Of a stretch of DNA of 6,079 nucleotides, positions 1 to 5,981 are shown piece after piece; position 1 is the first letter of the stretch, and the number at the start of each line of letters is the position of its first letter. Made by a program: the position numbers and the translations under genes. Where the stretch lies: the NCBI GenBank assembly GCA_964613215.1, contig CAZTHK010000045.1:1-6079 (forward strand). The letters run 5' to 3'. Origin of the DNA: CAZTHK01 sp964613215 (GTDB taxonomy: Bacteria > Krumholzibacteriota > Krumholzibacteriia > Krumholzibacteriales > CAZTHK01). The notes beneath the pieces are model-generated. The model saw only the letters and a list, made by a program, of their open reading frames with translations, had not been told where the DNA came from and did no database searches.

Positions 1-2
1 AT

Positions 3-55
3 ACCCTCAACACTGATAAAATGTACTCAATAAATGAAAACCGCTCAATTTAGGT
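3..55 (+). repeat. 53-bp inverted repeat, left copy
   Basis: These 53 bases are identical to the reverse complement of 6027-6079; identity stops at position 56. The repeat is AT-rich (18 of 53 bases are G or C), unlike the coding DNA around it. It starts ACCCTCAACACTG, ends CAATTTAGGT, and contains CTCAA three times, at 6-10, 26-30 and 44-48. It ends 60 nt before the start codon of the lipoprotein gene. It could be a transposon or IS terminus, a dispersed intergenic repeat, a shared regulatory element, or an overlap left by assembly. No recombinase lies between the copies. The identity is certain; the function is unknown. Confidence 0.95.
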
Positions 56-115
56 TATAGTAAGCGGAACTTTAGTTGCGGACAATTTCATGGATTCGAA
101 GAAAGGAGTAGAATT

Positions 116-880
116 ATGAACCGCAGACTCGCAGTGCTTTCTATTCTCCTGGTTGCCGGCCTGATCATGATCGGCTGCAGCGGCGAGGACGGGGCGGTAG
201 GTCCTGAAGGACCCAAGGGAGATCCGGGATCTCCCCAGCCGGTCAAGGTTCTTTTCGCTGGTGCGCCCGCTATCAGCTATTCCATTGAAGGCATTATCAT
301 CGAGTTTACCAGGCTCGAACTGTTTCCCATGGGCACCGAGATTAATTATTTTAATCTAAGTTCATTACCACGGCTGTCGGAACTCAATGAATACGAAGTA
401 ATATTCGTCTTTACCGACACTACGCCCTATGAACCGGACTCACTCGGCGATGTGATGGCTGATTATGTGGATGGCGGAGGGAAACTGGTAATGACCCAGT
501 ACTGCTTCTCCAATACCTGGGGGATGGGTGGAGAAATAATGACTACAGGTTATTGTCCCTTCGAGAAGGGCGATGCAGCCGGGGCTGGTGGTAACCGGCA
601 GATCGACGCGAGTTCCGTATCAATTCCGATCCATCCCATATTCAACGGAGCAGACTTGAATAATCTGGTATTCTGGGCTAACACCAGTTTCACCAATCCC
701 ACCCTTGACTCCGGTGCCACCCTTATCGCCACCGATACCGGAGGCGTCAATACAATCGCAATAAACGAGGATGGGAATATCATTGCTCTTAACATGTTTC
801 CGGGACGTTTTGATACAGAATACTATTCTTCATTAAAGGTAATGGCCAACGCCTGCCTCTTCGTGGCGGATGCCTACTGA
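116..880 (+). CDS. Secreted lipoprotein with collagen-like stalk and Rossmann/GATase-like domain
   Basis: A 254-residue protein of unknown function, probably anchored in a membrane and exposed to the periplasm or cell surface. Residues 1-20 form a lipoprotein signal (basic N-terminus, hydrophobic core, then MIGC), making Cys21 the likely lipidated residue; Met at -3 is an unusual lipobox residue. Residues 23-40 are six Gly-X-Y triplets with glycines at 23, 26, 29, 32, 35 and 38, a short collagen-like linker. From residue 43 the alternating beta strands and helices, with GDVMADYVDGGG at 111-122, HPIFNG at 173-178 and NMFPGRF at 226-232, resemble glutamine-amidotransferase-like domains in secreted environmental proteins. 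No Cys-His-Glu catalytic triad can be assigned, so a binding or structural role is as likely as catalysis. The start is fixed by AAAGGAG at 102-108, 7 nt upstream. The gene stands alone and converges on the cytochrome operon. Confidence 0.88.
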   Translation: MNRRLAVLSILLVAGLIMIGCSGEDGAVGPEGPKGDPGSPQPVKVLFAGAPAISYSIEGIIIEFTRLELFPMGTEINYFNLSSLPRLSELNEYEVIFVFTDTTPYEPDSLGDVMADYVDGGGKLVMTQYCFSNTWGMGGEIMTTGYCPFEKGDAAGAGGNRQIDASSVSIPIHPIFNGADLNNLVFWANTSFTNPTLDSGATLIATDTGGVNTIAINEDGNIIALNMFPGRFDTEYYSSLKVMANACLFVADAY

Positions 881-917
881 TCAAAATCAGCAGGTATATC
901 TGGAATCCATAACTGTA

Positions 918-960
918 AACCCCGCCCGGATGCATGAACCGGGCGGGGTTCTCTTCTTTT
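918..960 (+). terminator. Rho-independent terminator of the lipoprotein gene
   Basis: A perfect 12-bp stem pairs AACCCCGCCCGG (918-929) with CCGGGCGGGGTT (939-950) around a 9-nt loop (930-938). The pyrimidine tract CTCTTCTTTT follows at 951-960. It lies 38 nt after the TGA stop of the lipoprotein gene and is oriented to end rightward transcription. The GC-rich stem and T-rich tail make this one of the clearest signals in the window. Confidence 0.93.
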
Positions 961-1015
961 GTGATATCCTGTTAACAAATGGCCAGCATTCAGAAAATTA
1001 TCTGAATCCTAATCA

Positions 1016-1225
1016 CTACCCCGGTTTCTTCCTGGTATACTGCACCAGGCCGCCGGCGTCCTGGATCTCCCGGGCCCTTCCCGTGGGGGGCTGAAATTGA
1101 ACTCCCCCCTCTTTTCTCACAATTCCCTCTTCCGGTTCGAGCCCGGCCACTGTTTTTTCCAGCTGTTCCCTTGCAAAAGATTCCCCTGGAGATAGTTCGA
1201 TTCTATTGCAAAGGCCGTTTACAAA
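1016..1225 (-). pseudogene. Decayed 3' end of a leuD-like gene (isopropylmalate dehydratase small subunit type)
   Basis: On the minus strand, 69 codons lie open between an in-frame TGA (1226-1228) and a TAG (1016-1018), with no usable start codon or ribosome binding site. The C-terminus reads REIQDAGGLVQYTRKK, which closely resembles the ending of LeuD/homoaconitase small subunits (the swivel subunit of leucine or lysine biosynthesis dehydratases). Earlier residues include FVNGL just after the TGA and RIF just before it, reminiscent of the family motif ARIFFRNAxNxGL with a stop inside. Only about a third of a normal LeuD remains, with no substrate-loop region. It reads as a truncated, inactivated relic. 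The assignment is from remembered family motifs and is moderate; the lack of an intact gene is directly seen. Confidence 0.45.
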
Positions 1226-1252
1226 TCACGAAAAAATCCGTATCAGGCTTGA

Positions 1253-1426
1253 AAGGGAAAGTTTGAACTACAGGGAGAAGTAACTGTAATATGTCCCATC
1301 TTACCTGCATTATCCTGCCGGCGGGGGACTTATCAGTGTATCGGTATCACATCGGGGAATAATCCTGATTGGTTGAGTGTTACATTGATAGCACCATTCC
1401 CGGTTGATCCGGAACTGGTGCTGTAA
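1253..1426 (+). pseudogene. Possible remnant of a secreted beta-sandwich domain
   Basis: An open stretch of 57 codons without an ATG ends at TAA 1424-1426. Its translation contains TYQCIGITSGNNPDWLSVTL, resembling the last strands of Ig-like/BACON-type repeat domains in secreted proteins (pattern LPAGxYxxxITIxS...SVTLTV). The expected LPAG lies just upstream but in the adjacent frame (around 1315-1330), as if one base had been gained or lost. No start codon, signal peptide or ribosome binding site is present. This may be chance similarity; it is listed because the region otherwise lacks explanation. Confidence 0.22.
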
Positions 1427-1427
1427 C
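1379..1427. other. Imperfect hairpin in the convergent intergenic region
   Basis: GTTACA (1379-1384) pairs with TGTAAC (1422-1427), GCACCA (1391-1396) with TGGTGC (1416-1421), and TTC/CGG (1397-1399, 1401-1403) with CCG/GAA (1409-1414) around the loop TTGAT. There is a six-base bulge on the left arm (1385-1390) and single-base bulges at 1400 and 1415. No T-run follows on either strand, so it is not a standard terminator. TGTAACC (1422-1428) could instead pair with GGTTACA at 1449-1455. It could be a 3' untranslated structure of the leftward operon, or a decayed repeat. Confidence 0.45.
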
Positions 1428-1530
1428 CGGTGCCGGATGATCATATGAGGTTACATCGCTAAAACCGTTTCAGGATGAAATACCCGGACCGGTCATGACC
1501 TTTCATATTTCCGCAAAACCTTTTCTTGGT
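1428..1530. other. Non-coding tail after the cytochrome-porin gene
   Basis: This is the 3' flank of the leftward operon; with the relics before it, it completes a gene-free stretch of about 650 bases between the two transcription units. I see no convincing open frame. The perfect palindrome GGTCATGACC at 1491-1500 lies between ATGAAA (1475-1480) and TTTCAT (1501-1506), but no oligo-T tract follows on the minus strand. No canonical terminator for the leftward operon could be identified. Confidence 0.5.
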
Positions 1531-2718
1531 CTAAAAGGCCGAGGTCACTCCCAGCACGAAGTGGTTCACCTCATTCTCGATATCCCGGGTGTATTCGGCC
1601 AGCAGGCGGGCGTTGCGGGCCAGCAGATAGGTGCCGCTGACAGTTACCGTTTCGTAGTTGTACCTGGCCAGGTCGCTGTGGATGTAGTTGTACAGCAGGA
1701 TCCCGTAGAAGTCCGACTTGTCGTAGTTGGGAGAGAATACCAGTTCGGCGATTATTCCCTCTGTGTCTATATCCTTCTCCGGTGAATCCACGAACATGGG
1801 GTTGGTATCTGTTCGCAGCAGATACTGCCCGGTCAGGGCGAACCTATCGATGGATATACCCACATCCGGTCCAACGTAGGTAACTTCGTTCTTGCCCATC
1901 AGGGTGTCCACCGGGGAGGTTTCCTTGCCCATGTAGTAGAAACCGCCGAGGCTTAAGTGCTCACCTATCCCCTGGCTTATTCTCACTCCACCGTTCTTGT
2001 ACTTGTCCCGGTCTAATAATTTGTCTTCGCCCGCCTCGGGGATTCCGTTGCCGTTTACCGCCATAAAGATTACATCGGTGCCGGTTTTCTCGATACCATA
2101 GACGAACATCAATCCCCGGTCGTAGGTAAGATCGATGGTGGAGTAGCCGATTGGTTTCTTGTAGGCGTGGTAGTCTTCGAAGGTAAGCCTGAGCTCCCTC
2201 TTCATCAGGGGGTCGGAGGTCTGGAACTGTCCCGCCATGATATCCAGGCTGGTGCCGAAGATATCATTGAAATGGATATAGGCATCCTCCAGGCCGGCTA
2301 CCTCTCCCCTCTCTGACATGTACATGTAGAAGTAGTAGCTTATATTCTTATACAGAGCTCCTCCCGACATCAGTTTCACTCCCCAGGGTATCTCCAGGTC
2401 GGGTTTGGCATCATCCCTGTCACTGGTCAGGGCGTAGGCATCGAACCTCACCGCCAGCGGAAAATCACGGTTAAGCCACAGCTTGTCATCTCCGGCGGAG
2501 ACATAATCCCTCTCCTTCTCCTCTTCCGGTATTACGAAGCCGTCTCCGGCGAATTCATCCCCGTAGTCCTTGAGTGCCGGAAAGGGTGCGTGGCAGGTGG
2601 TGCATGATATCCTGTACCTTCTGGCAAAGGCGGGTATGGCACGGGCTGAACTGCAGAAAACTGTTCCAATGACAATGGTGATCAGAATGACGACTATTAT
2701 GGATTTTTTCTTGAGCAT
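1531..2718 (-). CDS. Outer-membrane monohaem cytochrome-porin, Cyc2-like
   Basis: A 395-residue exported protein. Residues 1-27 are a signal peptide (KKK, long hydrophobic core, likely cleavage after ARA27). The mature N-terminus AIPAFARRYRISCTTCH carries one c-type haem site, Cys39-x-x-Cys42-His43, followed by FPALKDYGDEF. This pattern (A-x-P-x-F-A-R, CxxCH, FP-x-L, then an aromatic/Gly region) is typical of fused cytochrome-porins such as Cyc2 of iron oxidisers and of many relatives without known substrate. The remaining ~330 residues alternate polar and hydrophobic/aromatic residues and end in Phe, as outer-membrane barrels do. The total length fits the family. Expected role: electron transfer across the outer membrane through a haem plugging the barrel. 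Start: an ATG at 2790 would add 24 residues, but the strong Shine-Dalgarno at 2721-2730 and the signal peptide favour 2718. It is the last gene of the leftward set, 181 nt after the five-haem cytochrome gene. Iron oxidation in particular is not demonstrated. Confidence 0.85.
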   Translation of the reverse strand: MLKKKSIIVVILITIVIGTVFCSSARAIPAFARRYRISCTTCHAPFPALKDYGDEFAGDGFVIPEEEKERDYVSAGDDKLWLNRDFPLAVRFDAYALTSDRDDAKPDLEIPWGVKLMSGGALYKNISYYFYMYMSERGEVAGLEDAYIHFNDIFGTSLDIMAGQFQTSDPLMKRELRLTFEDYHAYKKPIGYSTIDLTYDRGLMFVYGIEKTGTDVIFMAVNGNGIPEAGEDKLLDRDKYKNGGVRISQGIGEHLSLGGFYYMGKETSPVDTLMGKNEVTYVGPDVGISIDRFALTGQYLLRTDTNPMFVDSPEKDIDTEGIIAELVFSPNYDKSDFYGILLYNYIHSDLARYNYETVTVSGTYLLARNARLLAEYTRDIENEVNHFVLGVTSAF

Positions 2719-2899
2719 GAGTCCTCCTTTGCTCAATCCCTCTGCTAAAAAGTTCTTTCTATACCAAGTACTCTTATTACACCGCTTCACTCTTTCCCGG
2801 TTTTGCCCCTCCCTTAACTGCCTGCACTAAACGGAAGCGAACCTTCGGGTGTAATAAACCGGGATAATATTTCATCCATGATTCATATAATCTCCTGTT
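2719..2899 (-). other. 181-nt gap between the two cytochrome genes
   Basis: This leader is long compared with the tight spacing of the upstream genes, so the porin gene may have its own promoter as well as read-through. An extended -10-like TGGTATAGA occurs on the minus strand near 2758-2766, about 40 nt before the start codon, but no matching -35 was found. No rho-independent terminator for the upstream gene is visible, which favours read-through. Confidence 0.35.
2721..2730 (-). promoter_or_regulatory. Ribosome binding site deciding the cytochrome-porin start
   Basis: On the minus strand AAAGGAGGAC lies just upstream of the ATG at 2718, with 4-5 nt between GGAGG and the start codon. It makes the 395-residue form, which starts MLKKKS, the likely product rather than the longer reading that begins at 2790, whose extra residues do not look like a signal peptide. 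Confidence 0.85.
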
Positions 2900-4270
2900 T
2901 TAATCATACACCACCAACTCTGTTGCAGTCTGGTTGATCATTATTATTTCGCTCTCATCGGCCGGCACCCCCAGGAAATCTGCCACCGGCTTGACCAGTT
3001 TTCTGAAATTGAGTGTGGCAGTTAGAGTAACCTTGCCGAAGGCAATATCATCGGGCATGGGCCAGGTATATGTCTCGATCCTGGTCTGGCGGGGACCTAT
3101 ACGGTAATCCACTCCCAGCTTTCGGGTGTTCCACTGCATTATGGTCAGCACCCCGTCCTTGTCCAGGAAGGGCATCCTGAAGATACGGTCTCCCACCGGT
3201 ACCTCTTCTCTCCTTACCCCCTGAAAATCCTTCTTTCCCAGCGGAATGCCCATATCTTTGTATGCCAGCTTATCGGTGGCGATGGTGTAATCCTCCCCCT
3301 CGAAGCCCTTGCGGTCGACCTCGAGATGATACTTCTTTCCCTTCGAATCAACTGCGGTAACATTCAGCCACATAATCCGGTCCTCCACCGAGCCGGTGGG
3401 AACCTTATGACCCGCCTTGGCATTGAAAAGCTCCACATTTATGACCGCGGTGGCGTCGTAGGGGATCTCAGCCTGTTCGGCATGCATTGATATCTCTATG
3501 GCGCCCCTGAGCTTGGCCGGATTATGAGCGCCCAGGAAGGTGTGCTGTGCCACCATCCCCTCCTCTGCCATGGAGGCGCTGCGCCCCTCTGCCCTGGGCA
3601 TGTGACAGTCGAAGCACTTTACCCCCTCCTCCGAGTAGGGTCCCTCCTGCCACTCGATCTGGGTTGACTTGACCCATATGCCAAAGGGATTCTTCTCATT
3701 ATGGCAGCTGGCGCAGTAATCCGTTCTGGTATAAACTTCATTGTACTCGGTTATATGATGCGGGGATTCCAGCCCCGTCCTGGCTCCGTACTTGGTCCTG
3801 CCGGGGCTTACCACCCAGCTGAAATTAACAGGCGGCTCCCCCCGTACCTCTTTTATGGTATGACACAGATCGCAGCTTACCCCCTCGTTGGCCCGGGAAT
3901 TCTTCTCCGGCCGGGGAGGAGGAAGATCACCGGCCAGATATGCCAGGGGAGCATGGCAGCCGTTGCATCCATCCACCGCCTCCTTCATACCGGGGTCGGC
4001 TTCCGCATGGGGCACCGCCAGGTCGAAATACTCGATCTCATCCCAGTGATGGGTGAATGACTGCGACATCATGGCCTGCCGCCACTGCCGGTATATACTG
4101 GTATGGCAACTGGCACAGGCTTCCGGCTTCTCGAACTCACTGTAATCATGAGTCCCCCTGACCTCTTCACCGGATGGGAGCTCCTCCCGGCCGGAACCGG
4201 ATGACAGCCCTCCGGGGCTGGAGAGCAGGGCAAACAGTACTATCATTACTGTAATAGTTTTCAAATCCAT
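2900..4270 (-). CDS. Periplasmic five-haem cytochrome c, cytochrome c554-like
   Basis: A 456-residue exported multihaem cytochrome. Residues 4-20 form the hydrophobic part of a signal sequence. Five CxxCH sites follow at 52-56 (CASCH), 102-106 (CNGCH), 133-137 (CDLCH), 186-190 (CASCH) and 219-223 (CFDCH). The motif layout and segments such as SCDLCH, YCASCH and CFDCHMP resemble the cytochrome c554-type family. Histidines outside the motifs (74, 75, 88, 171, 172, 243, 249, 288) could serve as distal axial ligands; AGHKVPTG at 286-293 is a recurrent motif in such proteins. Residues from about 265 onward are strand-rich with no CxxCH and look like a beta-sandwich partner or docking domain. Likely role: periplasmic electron carrier or oxidoreductase passing electrons to or from the cytochrome-porin encoded next; the enzymatic substrate is unknown. 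The start is uncertain: GGGGG abuts this ATG, and a TTG at 4264 has better spacing. It follows ccsA by 32 nt. Confidence 0.9.
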   Translation of the reverse strand: MDLKTITVMIVLFALLSSPGGLSSGSGREELPSGEEVRGTHDYSEFEKPEACASCHTSIYRQWRQAMMSQSFTHHWDEIEYFDLAVPHAEADPGMKEAVDGCNGCHAPLAYLAGDLPPPRPEKNSRANEGVSCDLCHTIKEVRGEPPVNFSWVVSPGRTKYGARTGLESPHHITEYNEVYTRTDYCASCHNEKNPFGIWVKSTQIEWQEGPYSEEGVKCFDCHMPRAEGRSASMAEEGMVAQHTFLGAHNPAKLRGAIEISMHAEQAEIPYDATAVINVELFNAKAGHKVPTGSVEDRIMWLNVTAVDSKGKKYHLEVDRKGFEGEDYTIATDKLAYKDMGIPLGKKDFQGVRREEVPVGDRIFRMPFLDKDGVLTIMQWNTRKLGVDYRIGPRQTRIETYTWPMPDDIAFGKVTLTATLNFRKLVKPVADFLGVPADESEIIMINQTATELVVYD

Positions 4271-4302
4271 CCCCCTTGCTCTTTATCATGTCCCTTTCCG
4301 GA

Positions 4303-5073
4303 TCATACATAGCTATGCAGGCCGGTCAGGATATAACTGACCCCCCAGTAAGTAAATATCACAGACAGGAAGGTAAGTACAACGATTAATGTTTTTCTCT
4401 CTATGGTTCTATTGCTCTGGTGGAAGTAGAATGAAAGTATCAGTATGTTAATAAGCGCCCAGGTCTCCTTGGGATCCCATCCCCAGTAGTTGCCCCAGCT
4501 CAGATACGCCCACACCGCACCGGTAACCAGGCCTGTGTTGAGAAAGAAAAAAGCAATCCTTACCTCGTTGTCCAGGCGTTTTACCAGAACCCTGGTATCC
4601 TCCGGGGACATCCTCCCTCTTCCCAATATGGCCACCGCCGAATAAATGAATGCAATGGCCACCGCCATATACCCCAGGAAATATGCAGGAACATGTATGT
4701 ACATCCAGAAGCTGTCAAGAGCAGGCATCAGCGGCTGGGGCTGCTTTGACTGAGCGGGCATCAGCAGGGCTATAATCAGCAGCACAACTTCCAGGCCCAG
4801 GACCATGGGCCGGTAGTTTGCAGGAATCTGACGCTTCCACAGCAGCAGACGGATACTCAATATGAAGGGAAGCAGGATCATGGTCTCGTAAAGGTTGCTG
4901 AACGGGGGATGTCCGGCTATAACAGAGCGGATGGCCAGAGCGGCCAGATGAAACACCACCCCCGGCAGCAGCAGGAAAAAATAAAGCTTTCCCTCTCCCC
5001 GCCTTAAATGATCCAGCAGGGCAAGCAGGTATGCCACCAGGGCAAAGATTATAAAAACCGTCTCAACGGTCAC
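4303..5073 (-). CDS. ccsA: Cytochrome c synthase subunit CcsA/ResC (System II haem handling, WWD domain)
   Basis: A 256-residue polytopic inner-membrane protein that, with CcsB/ResB, exports haem and attaches it to CxxCH apocytochromes on the periplasmic side. The diagnostic tryptophan-rich WWD motif is at 193-205 (WGNYWGWDPKETW). Histidines in conserved settings are His42, His127 (YIHVPA), His218 and His253 (GLHSYV); two of them, probably 127 and 253, should be the periplasmic haem ligands. HPPFSNLYET at 55-64 is another family landmark. About eight hydrophobic segments can be counted. The start is GTG at 5073, overlapping the ccsB stop as GTGA and preceded by GGAGGAGG 5 nt away. The same frame stays open upstream to an ATG at 5328, but those 85 residues are out-of-frame ccsB sequence. 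Naming of CcsA and CcsB varies between databases; here ccsA means the WWD protein. Overlap with ccsB implies translational coupling. Confidence 0.95.
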   Translation of the reverse strand: MTVETVFIIFALVAYLLALLDHLRRGEGKLYFFLLLPGVVFHLAALAIRSVIAGHPPFSNLYETMILLPFILSIRLLLWKRQIPANYRPMVLGLEVVLLIIALLMPAQSKQPQPLMPALDSFWMYIHVPAYFLGYMAVAIAFIYSAVAILGRGRMSPEDTRVLVKRLDNEVRIAFFFLNTGLVTGAVWAYLSWGNYWGWDPKETWALINILILSFYFHQSNRTIERKTLIVVLTFLSVIFTYWGVSYILTGLHSYV

Positions 5074-5972
5074 TTCTTCCTCCTCCAGAATGAATATGCC
5101 ATACCGGCCAGATATAGTATCGCTACTGCCAGAAGCAGCCTGGTCCCGGTGACCTCGGCCACCTCTATGGTGCTGATATATATCTCTCCCACCGGTTGGA
5201 TGTTCAACCGGTGTCCTCCAACCTCTGTTTCGCTCAGCGGCGATATCCGGTAGCTTCTGCCCTCCATGGTAATCTCGAACTGATGCGTATCGTGGTGATA
5301 GGACTCCAATCCCAGCACCTCCCCGCATATACTCACACTGTCTCCGAAGGAAATTTGAGCACTGTCGGCATCACAGATGACATTGAACAGATACTCCCGG
5401 TCATAGGCACTCTGATACAGCCGGTAGTTACCTATGGCCATGGGCTTGTTGACCTCCAGCCGGGTGGTGTCGCTGTGGTCTACTATGATGTGGCTGATAA
5501 AGGAGCTGGGCATCTCGCTTCCGGGATGACGCTCTATCACGAACCTGTCCAGGGTGAGGGATTTCCGGTATTCAGTGCCGCTGTCCGGTACAAGCTCTGA
5601 GAATCTTACCGTCTCCCCCTCCCTGACCGGGAGCATGAACCGCCGGTTGGCCGCCTTGTCATATATCACAACCAGTATCATCACCGCTATGAGAAGATGC
5701 ATCAGCTTGTTTGTGCGGCGGGGAATACCCCTGCTGAGTGCCCCCACTATCAGAAGCAATCCCAGCAGGGCCCACAGAATAAGATTAACCGGAGAGTTAT
5801 AGAACCGGTCCAGATACAGCAGTCTTATCACCAGCCCGGGCTGATAATCCCCCCCCATCCGATCCGGATCCATGAACTGCTGCTGTGGAACGAATGTACT
5901 TAATATCAGCAGGACAACAATTACAGCGATGATTATCTGGCAGGCGCTCCTGATGGTTTTTCTATATCTCAT
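5070..5972 (-). CDS. ccsB: Cytochrome c biogenesis protein CcsB/ResB-like
   Basis: A 300-residue membrane protein, the partner of CcsA in System II cytochrome c maturation; it helps deliver haem and present apocytochrome. Membrane segments are visible at about 10-28, 62-79, 88-104 and 278-295, with a large periplasmic domain between the third and fourth. His92 at the start of the third segment (KLMHLLIAV) matches a conserved haem-relay histidine position of the family. VNKPMAIGNYRLYQSAYD at 174-191 is the ResB hallmark (family form VNxPLxxxGYxxYQSSYD). At 300 residues it is shorter than the commonly 400-plus-residue ResB proteins, so the periplasmic domain is compact. No ResA- or CcdA-like thiol reductant gene is nearby. 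The ATG at 5972 has no Shine-Dalgarno and lies just after a promoter-like sequence, suggesting a nearly leaderless message. It is the first gene of the leftward set. Confidence 0.9.
   Translation of the reverse strand: MRYRKTIRSACQIIIAVIVVLLILSTFVPQQQFMDPDRMGGDYQPGLVIRLLYLDRFYNSPVNLILWALLGLLLIVGALSRGIPRRTNKLMHLLIAVMILVVIYDKAANRRFMLPVREGETVRFSELVPDSGTEYRKSLTLDRFVIERHPGSEMPSSFISHIIVDHSDTTRLEVNKPMAIGNYRLYQSAYDREYLFNVICDADSAQISFGDSVSICGEVLGLESYHHDTHQFEITMEGRSYRISPLSETEVGGHRLNIQPVGEIYISTIEVAEVTGTRLLLAVAILYLAGMAYSFWRRKK
5079..5086 (-). promoter_or_regulatory. Ribosome binding site for the GTG start of ccsA
   Basis: GGAGGAGG on the minus strand lies inside the last codons of ccsB, where it encodes the Arg-Arg part of its RRKK ending, and sits 5 nt before the GTG at 5073. 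It justifies choosing a GTG start and the 4-nt GTGA overlap over the longer upstream reading. Confidence 0.88.
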
Positions 5973-5981
5973 TTGACTGTA

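Noticed and set aside
56..61. TATAGT as a -10 box for the lipoprotein gene
   Set aside because: No -35-like hexamer lies at a suitable distance (33-38 reads AATGAA) and there is no extended -10 TG; too weak to annotate.
90..119. Nine-codon upstream frame starting at ATG 90 and ending TGA at 117-119, overlapping the lipoprotein start
   Set aside because: No Shine-Dalgarno precedes it, and it contains the Shine-Dalgarno of the real gene; the overlap is probably chance.
870..1094. Open frame of 74 codons on the plus strand overlapping the end of the lipoprotein gene
   Set aside because: It runs through the rho-independent terminator and the relic, has no ribosome binding site, and its translation has no recognisable features.
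1340..1460. Ser/Gly-rich minus-strand reading opposite the intergenic hairpins
   Set aside because: It has stop codons on both sides, no start and no ribosome binding site; the low-complexity composition suggests chance.
3701..4060. Plus-strand open frame of 119 codons inside the five-haem cytochrome gene
   Set aside because: It is antisense to five clear CxxCH-coding codons and conserved family segments; it is a frame shadow.
5074..5328. N-terminal extension of ccsA by 85 residues
   Set aside because: The extension lies wholly within ccsB in another frame and has low-complexity Arg/Gly-rich content; the GTG at 5073 has an excellent ribosome binding site and begins directly at the first membrane segment.
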